A DNA stretch of 40,184 nt from Trichomonas tenax (taxonomy: Eukaryota > Parabasalia > Trichomonadida > Trichomonadidae): NCBI GenBank assembly GCA_023091735.1, contig JALKBU010000437.1:1-40184 (forward strand), in the 5' to 3' direction. The position numbers and the translations under genes were made by a program. The notes under the pieces were generated by a model. That model was not told where the DNA came from. It made no database searches and was given only the letters and a program-made list of their open reading frames with translations. This document shows positions 9,851 to 19,010 of the stretch, piece after piece. The first letter of the stretch is position 1. Each line of letters opens with the position of its first letter.

Positions 9851-10255
9851 TTCAACATTCACATGATCACCTAACTTGAAATAGAAAATATTTGGAATTT
9901 TATCATCAATTTGAATTAAAAAGTGACAAAAGAAAAAGTGCAGAATTCTTAATTTCGTGCTTCATTTCAATCTGATGCTAGCATATTGATTTTATAAGGA
10001 TGCCGCAAGGGAAGCCTACCACATGTTTTACGATACCCCAGGGGTAAAAGTGGGTTTCATGTGGGGTCAAAATATTTTTTTTGCTATTTATGCTTCTGCA
10101 AACACTTTGAAGCAATTTTAAATGTGTAGCATTATATTCATCTAATTTACTTTAGGAATCAATGAAAAAATTAATTTAACAGCATGTTTTTGATTTACTT
10201 GAATAGTGTTATAATACGATATATTTTAAAATTATTTAATTCAAATATAACTATG
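9851..10255. other. Spacer with a structured GC-rich hairpin
   Basis: No gene seen. The notable item is the 10019-10064 hairpin, annotated separately. The remainder is AT-rich and degenerate. Confidence 0.55.
10019..10064. repeat. Nested GC-rich inverted repeat
   Basis: CCACATG (10019-10025) pairs with CATGTGG (10058-10064). Inside, TTTTAC (10026-10031) can pair with GTAAAA (10044-10049). Alternatively the perfect 13-base palindrome TACCCCAGGGGTA (10034-10046) can form. The hairpin stands out sharply from the AT-rich flanks and resembles in style the hairpins at 4637-4684 and 26500-26514. Confidence 0.5.
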
Positions 10256-10984
10256 TTACATACTAATAAAAACTTGAAATAGCAAAATAGAATATGAAAG
10301 GAAAAACAGATGTGACTTCGGTGTGCAGATGATTTGTTTCACATAATATTGGATATTCATTGTAACATTTTGAACTCTGACAAAGAGCCTGACCCTGCTT
10401 GTCTTACCACTGAAGGATGGAATTCCTCCGGTAAGATAATCATCTGATGCATCGCATAATAATCCAATAGCATAATACCAATAATTATGCCCAGGAATTC
10501 CATCTAATAGTGAATTTGTCCGACTAATACTATGTATAGTATTTCGAACTAAGCCGCCCCAATAGCCATTATTTCCTTCATCATAGTATGGAGCAAAAGT
10601 CTCGTTTCGTTTAAATCCTTGGGCTGAAAAATTTCCAACTGGTTCAATATCATCATATGGAGCTAAATCTTGACTCCATGAATTATATTTGTTTTCGTTT
10701 GGATATTCAATAATGAAATATAATCTATTGTCGCTGAATCTATATTGCGATTCGTTCAAATGCAATATTAGTGAGAATTTTCCAGGAGCATTAACTTCGA
10801 GAGCTTCATCTGTATCATTAAAACATTTTGAAGTTGTAAAATTATGTTCGAATACTCTGAAGTAGTAAAATCCTTGATATTTTGTGAATACTTTGTCTTC
10901 GATATAAAAAACATTCAACACCAATGCATTGGTGTAAAGTGTCAATTTTTGTAAGATCTTTTTCTCAAAGTTTTTGTCTGATCA
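10256..10984 (-). pseudogene. 5'-truncated surface protein gene with C-terminal anchor
   Basis: The frame stays open from just after a TGA near 10986 to the stop at 10256, but it has no ATG at its 5' end; the first possible start is TTG at 10945. The 229-codon product contains YFIIEYP, several N-glycosylation sequons, then NYWYYAIGLL and TSRVRLFVRV. It ends in a hydrophobic tail typical of a membrane span or lipid-anchor signal. The W/Y-rich beta pattern ending in RLFVRV is reminiscent of discoidin/F5/8C-like lectin folds seen in trichomonad surface proteins, but this is only a resemblance. The intact body and missing start suggest loss of the N-terminal part, probably recent. Confidence 0.5.
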
Positions 10985-11089
10985 TTTTACGTCACTTCAT
11001 TGATTTTTGGGATTGGGAAACTTAAAGGAACAACTAATTTTGATTCCTCACCATATGAAATATTTTTGCAGAAAGGGTGGAGCCCAATA

Positions 11090-12030
11090 TTATTAACCCA
11101 ATTTGTGTCTGACATATGGTGCATATGTTAATGGAGTCATTGAAATAGCAAATGCAGCAACTTTTTATCTTCATATTGGGTCTGTTGGTTTTAGGTCTGC
11201 AAATCGAAGGTAACTCATTTTTTGGACAAAATTGGTAATCGCGTTTTTCACGTTAAATTTGGAGTGAACATATATTTTTTTTATTGTGTAGTTTAATAGC
11301 CTGCTTCCATGAGCATACTCTATTGGTATCAAATGATACTATTGGAAGAAACTGTGTAATTGCATTAGATAATTAGGACTGAAAATATCGATAATTGTGC
11401 CATATCACAATGGATTTATATTGCACATGTCTGTATAAACTGTGTCATGGTGTTAATTGTGGTTTTTACAGATACTTTAAATATGATCCATAACATTTAT
11501 TTTGAGTTTAATTGTTATGAGCATGTAGTATAACTTGCATGCATAGCAATCATGTGGACATAATCACAGCATAATTACAATAGGCACAGTCATTAATATC
11601 GAATACCTGACTCTAACAATTTTAAAGGATGATATTCTAGATATTCTTTTAAAAACGAAAATATAATGCTTAACAGTTATAGAAAACAATAAGCCACTTA
11701 TATATAACGTAATACAGGAGTGTAAACTGAATTTAAAGAGATTTGCAAAATATATATGTATAGGGTGAATATAGTAGCATATCTTCATTACTATTTTCAT
11801 ATACTGGATATGCTTAGACATTCTGTCGTTCACTTTTCGGGCTATTCTTAGTGGATTCCCATTTAGCCCGGAAAAAATAGGTAAATGATAAGGTTATTTT
11901 CAAAAATGGTTAAGACTCTGCAAATCGCTATATATATGGCGGAGGTGGACCTGGACAATATGGAGGCCGAGGGGCCTGAAGATTTTGAAGGAATGAAGTC
12001 TGGCGATGTTTCTTGCGCAGGTGTAATGCG
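11090..12030 (+). pseudogene. Second broken glycine-rich protein gene, split by an insertion
   Basis: The left part (about 11130-11206) encodes GAYVNGVIEIANAATFYLHI, matching GSYVRGTIELHSVRTFYLHV of the copy at 8.2-9.1 kb. The right part (11928 to ~12000) encodes YGGGGPGQYGG followed, one frame away, by EDFEGMKS, matching TYGGGGPGQYG and EDFEGLKS of the same relative. Between them lies a ~710-base insertion. The copy has no start, contains stops and ends soon after 12030. Confidence 0.75.
11196..11927. mobile_element. ~710-bp non-autonomous insertion with 11-bp target-site duplication
   Basis: TCTGCAAATCG occurs at 11196-11206 and again at 11917-11927, exactly flanking the interruption of the glycine-rich pseudogene. 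Removing 11207-11927 (one repeat plus the insert) restores the expected reading across the break, so the 11-bp repeat behaves as a target-site duplication. The insert ends share an imperfect terminal inverted repeat (TAACTCATTTTTT at the left, TAACCATTTTTG on the opposite strand at the right). No transposase frame is visible inside; one basic hydrophobic frame at 11564-11833 is not convincing. A 9-11-bp duplication fits Mutator-like (MULE) elements, which are known in trichomonads. Confidence 0.65.
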
Positions 12031-12221
12031 TTGAACCAGTATTATGAATATATATTTCTGTTAAAAAATAATGTATTATTCTTCAATATTCGAATGGTTT
12101 CATATACTTTGACTGTATACATTATATTCAGCGTTTGATAGTTAATATACTCAAAAATGGAGATTTTGAAATGTCCAAAAAGTGCCATATAAAAATATTT
12201 CATGCACGTTTTTATTTTTTC

Positions 12222-12228
12222 TCACTTT
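12222..12228 (+). promoter_or_regulatory. Initiator TCACTTT
   Basis: A canonical trichomonad Inr, 11 bases before the ATG at 12240, followed by a T/A tract. It fixes the IFT172 start. Confidence 0.7.
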
Positions 12229-12239
12229 TTTTATAAAAA

Positions 12240-15200
12240 ATGAAGTTTGATCTCCAGAGCACTATTATCCAAGGATCGAACCAACCAGACAAGCGTATAG
12301 TCTTTGTGAGGTGGTCCCCCAACGGAGAGCGCCTCGCAATCGTTACTGCTGATCACATTGTTCAATTTTTAACGATATCGTCGAATGAAATCTCGAAAAT
12401 ACCGATCAAAGCACGTGAAGAAGACGCCAGAAGGAACTTTACTGTCACTGGCTTCGATTGGGCGCCCGATAGTGCAAGATTTGCAGTTGGTCAATCAGAT
12501 CAAACGATTGCTGTTTACGATATTGGCCCTGCTTCAGCTGTCGACTATAGAAAGAAAGTTACAATGAGAGTTGCCACGAAAGGAGCTCCTTTGTGCGTTT
12601 GCTGGCCGAATACATCTCAAAATGAGTTTGCTTACGGTTTAGCAGACGGTTCTGTATTTTTGGCGCTCACAAAGATGAAGAAAGTCGAAGAACTTTACCG
12701 CCACAACAGTTCACCAATGAGTATGGCATCAAATTCACGACAAAACGCGATAATCGTTGGACATCTCGATGGAAACATCTTCATGGTGAATCTCGACAAC
12801 AAAACACGCGTTGTTGCGCTTCAATCTGCAGTTCCACCTCTTGCTTTAGCTTGGGGAACTCAAGTTTTAGCTGCTGGCGCTGACCTCCAAATTAACTTCT
12901 CAGACGTCAACGGTGGAAGCAGGAGCCATGTTGACTTCTCCAACCAACCTGATCTTCGCTCGTTCACAGCTGCAACCTTCGATCCTTCAGGAACAACAGC
13001 AATGGTTGCTGCTCGCAACTCTTTGATGACATTCAACTACACAGCGCGCGTCCAGAGTTGGACACAATCTGCTAAAATCGAATTTGACGGCATTTATCAA
13101 GTTCCAGATATTTCATGGAGTCCAGATGGTTCTAGGATCGCTGTTGCATCTGTGACTGGTGGTGTATTCATCGTTGCCGCATCAATGGGATCGTTCCGTT
13201 ACAAGAAATTATTCGAAGTTATTAATATTTCGGGTTCTCAAATTAAAATCATCGATCTTCGCACAAAGAAGGAGGTAAACCTACGTTCTGATTACCGCAT
13301 TCTCACAACAAACTTCCAACAAGACCGTTATGTTATTGTTAGAACCACACAATCGTTTTTAGTCGGCGACACAAAGAGCGGAAAGACATCTGAGATGCCA
13401 GCATCACCGTGCGATGGTGAACCACAAATTAACGAAAGATTCGTTTTCATCGACGATATTGCTGTTTTAGTTTGGAATACAGGCGAACTCACAGTTGTAG
13501 AGCTTGGAAAGACCAACCCTCTCGCTGCCATCCCAACGCAATATGCCAGTTCTTATTTGCTTTCATTGAGATTCGGTGCAAAAATTGGACGCGGAAATTC
13601 GAAGATTCTTGCTTACCTCGTTGATTCCAAGACCACAAGGATCATTGACGTTGAAACGCAAGTCACAATCGGCACTGTTCAGATTCAATCAAAGATCGAT
13701 TGGTTAGAATTGAATGTTTCAGGCACAATGCTTCTCTTCAGAGATGCCAAGCGTTCTCTCTATCTTTACAATCTTGTTACGAAAGAACTTAATGGTCTTA
13801 TCAATCTTTGCAGCTATGCACAATGGGTTCCAGAAGCAAACGTTATTGTTGCTCAATCAAAGAAATCTCTTTATATTTATTACTCTCCGACATCACCAGA
13901 TGACGTCAAAGTCATCGACATCGAAGGCGATGTTGTTGATATTCAGAGAAATGGAACAAAGACAACAGTCACAATCCAAAATGCAGGAACAACATCTCAG
14001 CTTCCTCTTGATGGTGCTTATATTGCATTTTCTGCTGCAATGGAATCGAAGAACCTCAAAGAGTCATCTCAGATCCTCATGCAAATGGGTGATGCTACAA
14101 CAGCAAGAAGCTTATGGGATGAACTTGCTTCAGCTGCTATGGAAGAACACGATTATCCAGTTGCCGAAGTCGCATTTGCAAAACTTGGTGATTTAAGCCG
14201 CTCAAGATTCATCCACAAGATCAACAAACTCATGGCTAAGGAAGGAAGCTCAAGCTGCCAAGTCCAGGCAAGAATCGCAATGCTTCAATCAAACTACAAG
14301 CAAGCTGAGTACTGCTTAATCGAGCACGATCAGATCGAGGATGCTTTCAACATGTACAAGTCAATGCATATGTGGAACGAACTTTTGGATCTTGCTGAGT
14401 TAAGATGCCTATCAAGAGCTCCGGCATTAAGAGATGAGTACTTCAACTACTTAATGTCTACAGGACAATATCAGACAGCTGCAAAGCTTAAAGCCGCTAA
14501 AGGACAAGTTAATGAAGCCGTTGATCTCTGTTTGCAGGGTGGAAAGCCACAACTTGCTGCAGAAATTCTCTTGCAGCACGAAGACAAGGCAAATCCACAA
14601 TTACTTTCACACGTTGCAGAAACATTGTCAGGAAAACGCGATGACATTGCCGGTCAGATTTACGAGAAGCTTGGAAATACAAAGGCTGCCCTCGAAGCTT
14701 ACAGAAAGGGCCACGCATTCTTCAACGCACTCGAACTCGCTAAATCTGCTGAGCCAGAGCTTGTTGTCCCCATCCAGCAAGAATGGGCCAACTACTTGGT
14801 CCAGACAGGCCAGAACGAAGCTGCTATCGTCCACTTCGCTGATGCTGGTGATTACGGTCAGGCACTTAACTGTGCTATCAGAGCTCAGCAGTGGAACCAG
14901 GCCGCAGACCTTCTCAAGTCTGTTTCATCATCGCCAGAGCACAGAAACGATTTGAGACTTATTTTCTTGCGCGTTGCTCGTCACTTTGCTTCACAAAACG
15001 ATGTCAATACAGCTGAAGACCTCTTCCTTTCTGTCGATGCCCACAAGGACCTCATCGAGATGTACTTAATGAATAGCAGGATCAAAGATGCTCAGAGACA
15101 CGCGAAGAGGCAACTAAAGGCTGATGAAGCCGATAAGCTGTTTGTTGCAACAGCCAAGAAGCTCGAGAAGAAGCCAGCAACAATGAAGACCGCAGAAGAG

Positions 15201-17237
15201 ATTTACCTCGCTGCTGGACAGCCACAGCTTGCTATCGATATGTACACAGCTGCAGGTGATAACGACTCTGTCTTGAAACTCAGCCAGAAGTTCGGCGGCA
15301 ACAAGCAGCAACTCGAAGAGATGGCTGCCAAGGCAGAACGCGAAGGAGATCTCGCAAGTGCTGAATCATTCTACATCAGAGCTGACAAGCCAGAGAAAGC
15401 TTTGTTCATGTACCAACAAGAGAAGAAGTGGCAGGATGCAATGAGAATCGCAAAGAACTACGGCAAACCAGGCCACAACCAGGAGCTTCAGATCGCTATT
15501 CATTGGGCACGCGACATTGGTGGCGCTGCTGGTGTTCAGAAGCTTGTTTCTCTTGGTAAAGTTGAAGACGCCCTTTTGTTCTGCTGCGAGAACACAATGA
15601 TCGATTTCGGTCAAACAATTATGGACAACTGCAAGACAATTTCAAAGTCCATCCTGAACGAAGCTCACTTGAAGATCGGTTTGTACTTAGAGTCAAAGAA
15701 CAAATTCCAGGAAGCAGAGCAGCACTACATCATGGCTGATGCTCCACAGGAAGCTTACGAAATGTACACACACAACAAGATGAACAACGATGCAACAAGA
15801 ATCGCACAGAAATACGGCGTTGGCAACACAGCAAATACAGAAAACTTCACGTCCAAGAAGGATAACAGCGCAACACTCACAGGTGTCAAGAAAGGTTTGG
15901 CAATGGAGAACGCTAAGGACTTCGATGGTGCCATCGATTTTTATTTGTCATTATCTGTCAATGACTGCGGAAGTGAGGCCCGTTATGATCAAGTTCTTGA
16001 CAGAGCTGTCAAACTCGCTGCCTCATTCTCGCAGCAGAGACTCAGAGAAGTTGTCACATCTGTTGCTAAGCTCTTGCTCGGACTCAACAGATATGCATCA
16101 CTTGGTAAGATTCTCGAAGGCATCGAAGCTTACTCCGATGCTGTTGAAATCTACAAAGATGGTGGAATGTGGGAAGATGCAAAGCGAATTTCTGGATTCT
16201 TGGAGCCAGATGAGCAGCAGCAGTTTAAGAGAGATTATCAGAACTATCTCGCTTCAAAGGGTAATGATACAAAGCTCATGGAAACAGGCAATGTCGATCA
16301 GGCTCTCGAGATGATTGCTGCAAGAGGAGCCTGGGACAAGTGCCTCAGCGAAGCACAGAAGCAAGGTCCACAGTATTTGGAGAAGTACACAATGAGATAT
16401 GCTCAAGTTTGCGTTGATGGACAAGATTTCGATAAGGCAATCTCTGTTCTTGCCAAATACACACCAAGTGCAAACACATCTTCTATTCCAGCCTATATTT
16501 CTCTCTGTCAGGCGACAGTTTATGGTGTTAAGAACTATGAAAACCTTTCAACAACATTCTTCGATCTTAGAACAATGATGTTCAAGATCTTACGCTCTTT
16601 TCCAAATGTCAATCCTAAGTTGACGAACATGACTCGTGCTGTCCATCTTCTCTGCATGCGCGCAACACTTACTCAGCTTGGACTCAATGATTTGGCTTCA
16701 AAGGCTGCTGTCGCAATTTTGAGATACTGTGACATCGTTCCAGCTGATTATTTATTCTACAAGGCTGGTGAATTGATGGAGAAGGAGAATAACCTCGATG
16801 CTGCCCTCGTCTTCTACAACAGATTCAGTGATATTGCTGATTCCCTCGAATCAGGACAAACAAACATCGATCAGTCTGCTTTCACACAGACCGACATTCC
16901 AAGAGATTTATGCCTCAGAAAGGAACTCTCTGTTCCAGACCAGATTGCGGACAGAGTCAGCCAATGGGCCCTCGACCAGACGGTGAATGGAAAGGTCGAC
17001 GGCAAAGTTCCAATGGACACATGCCCGAAGTGCAGAAGACAGATGTACGCAGCCGCTCTCACATGCAACATGTGCAGATCACAGTTCGACTTCTGCCACA
17101 TCACGGGTTACCCAGTCATCAATCCAACACAGTGTACAGCTTGCGGAGCAACAGTCAACAGAGCTGATTGGGATAGATACATCTCAAAGACAGGAAGATG
17201 CCCATGCTGCAATGCTCCACAAACAGCAGGTAACTAA
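12240..17237 (+). CDS. IFT172: Intraflagellar transport protein IFT172
   Basis: A 1665-aa protein, close to the ~1750 aa of animal IFT172. The N-terminal third holds two WD40 propellers; recognisable pieces are VRWSPNGERLAIVTADHIVQF, FDWAPDSARFAVGQSDQTIAVYDIG, VGHLDGNIF and ISWSPDGSRIAVASVTGGVF. From about residue 600 to 1540 it is an alpha-solenoid of TPR-like helical pairs (AE.lyl.agqp..Ai.MY). The C-terminus has four Cys pairs: CPKC (1595/1598), CNMC (1609/1612), CTAC (1632/1635) and CPCC (1654/1657). The ITGYPV segment lies between the second and third pairs. ITGYPV is typical of IFT172; the Cys ligands suggest a zinc-binding end. IFT172 is the peripheral IFT-B subunit needed for tip turnaround and flagellar assembly. 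Its stop lies in TAAA (17235-17238). The UBXN4-like gene starts 62 bases downstream. Confidence 0.93.
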   Translation: MKFDLQSTIIQGSNQPDKRIVFVRWSPNGERLAIVTADHIVQFLTISSNEISKIPIKAREEDARRNFTVTGFDWAPDSARFAVGQSDQTIAVYDIGPASAVDYRKKVTMRVATKGAPLCVCWPNTSQNEFAYGLADGSVFLALTKMKKVEELYRHNSSPMSMASNSRQNAIIVGHLDGNIFMVNLDNKTRVVALQSAVPPLALAWGTQVLAAGADLQINFSDVNGGSRSHVDFSNQPDLRSFTAATFDPSGTTAMVAARNSLMTFNYTARVQSWTQSAKIEFDGIYQVPDISWSPDGSRIAVASVTGGVFIVAASMGSFRYKKLFEVINISGSQIKIIDLRTKKEVNLRSDYRILTTNFQQDRYVIVRTTQSFLVGDTKSGKTSEMPASPCDGEPQINERFVFIDDIAVLVWNTGELTVVELGKTNPLAAIPTQYASSYLLSLRFGAKIGRGNSKILAYLVDSKTTRIIDVETQVTIGTVQIQSKIDWLELNVSGTMLLFRDAKRSLYLYNLVTKELNGLINLCSYAQWVPEANVIVAQSKKSLYIYYSPTSPDDVKVIDIEGDVVDIQRNGTKTTVTIQNAGTTSQLPLDGAYIAFSAAMESKNLKESSQILMQMGDATTARSLWDELASAAMEEHDYPVAEVAFAKLGDLSRSRFIHKINKLMAKEGSSSCQVQARIAMLQSNYKQAEYCLIEHDQIEDAFNMYKSMHMWNELLDLAELRCLSRAPALRDEYFNYLMSTGQYQTAAKLKAAKGQVNEAVDLCLQGGKPQLAAEILLQHEDKANPQLLSHVAETLSGKRDDIAGQIYEKLGNTKAALEAYRKGHAFFNALELAKSAEPELVVPIQQEWANYLVQTGQNEAAIVHFADAGDYGQALNCAIRAQQWNQAADLLKSVSSSPEHRNDLRLIFLRVARHFASQNDVNTAEDLFLSVDAHKDLIEMYLMNSRIKDAQRHAKRQLKADEADKLFVATAKKLEKKPATMKTAEEIYLAAGQPQLAIDMYTAAGDNDSVLKLSQKFGGNKQQLEEMAAKAEREGDLASAESFYIRADKPEKALFMYQQEKKWQDAMRIAKNYGKPGHNQELQIAIHWARDIGGAAGVQKLVSLGKVEDALLFCCENTMIDFGQTIMDNCKTISKSILNEAHLKIGLYLESKNKFQEAEQHYIMADAPQEAYEMYTHNKMNNDATRIAQKYGVGNTANTENFTSKKDNSATLTGVKKGLAMENAKDFDGAIDFYLSLSVNDCGSEARYDQVLDRAVKLAASFSQQRLREVVTSVAKLLLGLNRYASLGKILEGIEAYSDAVEIYKDGGMWEDAKRISGFLEPDEQQQFKRDYQNYLASKGNDTKLMETGNVDQALEMIAARGAWDKCLSEAQKQGPQYLEKYTMRYAQVCVDGQDFDKAISVLAKYTPSANTSSIPAYISLCQATVYGVKNYENLSTTFFDLRTMMFKILRSFPNVNPKLTNMTRAVHLLCMRATLTQLGLNDLASKAAVAILRYCDIVPADYLFYKAGELMEKENNLDAALVFYNRFSDIADSLESGQTNIDQSAFTQTDIPRDLCLRKELSVPDQIADRVSQWALDQTVNGKVDGKVPMDTCPKCRRQMYAAALTCNMCRSQFDFCHITGYPVINPTQCTACGATVNRADWDRYISKTGRCPCCNAPQTAGN

Positions 17238-17264
17238 ACATTATTTTTTATTTCTAATCATACA

Positions 17265-17271
17265 TCACATC
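17265..17271 (+). promoter_or_regulatory. Candidate initiator TCACATC
   Basis: TCACATC fits the loose Inr consensus 29-35 bases before the ATG at 17300, inside the 62-base gap after IFT172. Confidence 0.35.
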
Positions 17272-17299
17272 AATCAAAACTCTGTTAACATATAATTTT

Positions 17300-18130
17300 A
17301 TGTCTAAAGTCATTTTTTTGTTGATGATGAATTCACTTTTAGATGCATTAAGTGCAAAAGAAATAGAAACTTCGAGAATACTGATAATATCAGTAGAAGA
17401 CAGCAGAGAACAAGGAGATGCGTTTTTTAACTCTGTTCCTGTTATTTCAACAATTCCACAAAATTCAATTATTTACAGAATGATATTAAATGAATCAATC
17501 ACTGACTATAATTCGTTTTGTAGGAAGTTTGGTGTCTATGGATCGCCTGCAATGTTTATTTTTGGACCAAATACAAATCAAATCTCGCGTTCCTGGACTC
17601 TACAGTATCCAAAACCTGAAGAATTCGCGCACTATATCTCTGAAATCAACATTGGCGTATTTGAAAATGCCGATGTTGAAGGTAATTCACGAAATAATTC
17701 GAAAAAAATCAGAATTTCTGTGAAAGCAGAAAAATGTGTCAAAAATCAGTCATTCTACGAAAATGATAATGTTTCAGTTCTTAAAAATTGGCTTGATAGT
17801 GAATTTGGAACAAATCATCAATATACTAAAGCTATGTCAGTAGAACATATTCCATTGACAGGAAATTACACATTGAAACAACTTGGGCTTTCTCCTTCCG
17901 CTGTTTTGTTTCAAATTCAATCAACACCAATTTTAATCACGCGAGAACCTTTAAGAAGAACCTCAGGATTCAATTTTTCTGGCTTCTTGAAGAAGCTGTG
18001 TAAGTTATCTCAGTTTATTAATCCTTTTGCTGGATTTGATGATTCAGATGATGAAAACTGGGAATATCCTGTTCCTACAACTGCAGATATGCGTACTGTT
18101 GTCGCCAACCGCTTTATACAAGGTATATAA
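17300..18130 (+). CDS. UBXN4 (erasin)-like UBX-domain protein of the ER membrane
   Basis: A 276-aa protein. Residues ~1-120 form a thioredoxin-like (UAS-type) domain without catalytic cysteines; FGVYGSPAMFIFGPN carries the cis-Pro strand. Residues ~136-206 match a UBX domain: KIRISV opens the ubiquitin-like fold, LKNWLDSEFG is the helix, and LGLSPSAVLFQI is the last strand. The loop that is normally FPR in UBX domains and contacts p97/VCP reads IPL (residues 184-186), so p97 binding may be altered. After it comes FSGFLKKLCKLSQFINPFAGF (amphipathic or hydrophobic), then an acidic DDSDDE stretch, an order like that in UBXN4. UBXN4 recruits p97 to the ER membrane for ER-associated degradation. 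It lacks a TAAA stop. Confidence 0.7.
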   Translation: MSKVIFLLMMNSLLDALSAKEIETSRILIISVEDSREQGDAFFNSVPVISTIPQNSIIYRMILNESITDYNSFCRKFGVYGSPAMFIFGPNTNQISRSWTLQYPKPEEFAHYISEINIGVFENADVEGNSRNNSKKIRISVKAEKCVKNQSFYENDNVSVLKNWLDSEFGTNHQYTKAMSVEHIPLTGNYTLKQLGLSPSAVLFQIQSTPILITREPLRRTSGFNFSGFLKKLCKLSQFINPFAGFDDSDDENWEYPVPTTADMRTVVANRFIQGI

Positions 18131-18992
18131 GTCGTTTTTGCTATTATTCTTTATAATTTTTTAAGAGAAAATCTGATGATATTTAGAGATCATTTATGTA
18201 TTCATACGGATGCTTTTACATGCATTAAATTTTGGATATAATTATCCTTAGGTTTTTAACCTTGAAATGATAATAAAAAATTGATTTTCAGAGAGTGTAA
18301 TAACTTTATTCAATTCATCAAATTTGCAAATCCCGTCTCCATTTCAATAAGAGTTCTCTTTGCATTCCAACAAATTTTAAAGACCAGACTTCGATTCCAG
18401 CTCACTGTTGACCAGAAACCCAGCTCTTTATTTAATATTTGAGTCATAACAATATTAGAAATTGTTATTTCTTTGGCCGACCTTAAAAAGAATCATATGC
18501 ACGATTTTTCTTATGACTTTGGGCTTACTGTTGTTATATGAATTACTGTTTTATATATTTCAAGGTTAAAAACTGCGGGAAAATTATTGATTGGCAAAAT
18601 TCAATTTATTGGGAATAGTAATTTAAATTTGATTGAATTGAATAATTATTATATTATATTTCTGCATTTAGCTCATTCATTAATATTTATTCATATGTTG
18701 ACATGAAGAGAATGATTTGTAAATTTGGGTTCTTCGCGAGGGGAAAAATTGGAACCAACGATTGTTTTCTCCTCCATTTTTTTCAAAAATTTTCTTCATT
18801 TACATTTTCACTATGATTACTGGTGAGTTTGTTGGAATTTATCGGAATAAATAAAATAGATGCCAATTTAACTATATTTTGGAGTTCATAAATCAAGGAT
18901 ACAAGAAGCTAGGTTGTATAGGCAAAAATTAAAATAATTGAAATTTGCAAATTCAAAACTGTCTCTTGAGTTAGAATTTGGAGTGAAAAAGT
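18131..18992. other. Spacer holding a candidate MITE
   Basis: An 860-base AT-rich spacer without genes. It contains the 17-bp inverted repeat pair at 18252-18573, annotated separately. The rest shows nothing recognisable. Confidence 0.55.
18252..18573. repeat. 322-bp unit bounded by 17-bp exact inverted repeats
   Basis: GTTTTTAACCTTGAAAT at 18252-18268 is exactly reverse-complemented at 18557-18573. The matched ends lie about 290 bases apart, a typical size for a miniature inverted-repeat transposable element. No coding frame lies inside, and no clear flanking target duplication could be seen. Confidence 0.5.
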
Positions 18993-18999
18993 TCATTTT
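18993..18999 (+). promoter_or_regulatory. Initiator TCATTTT of the ankyrin pseudogene
   Basis: TCATTTT lies 11 bases before the ATG at 19011, so the decayed ankyrin gene may still be transcribed. Confidence 0.45.
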
Positions 19000-19010
19000 T
19001 AATAAAGCAA

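Noticed and set aside
11564..11833. 89-codon minus-strand ORF inside the insertion, as a possible transposase
   Set aside because: It is hydrophobic/basic, with no DDE or zinc-finger pattern and too short for a transposase.
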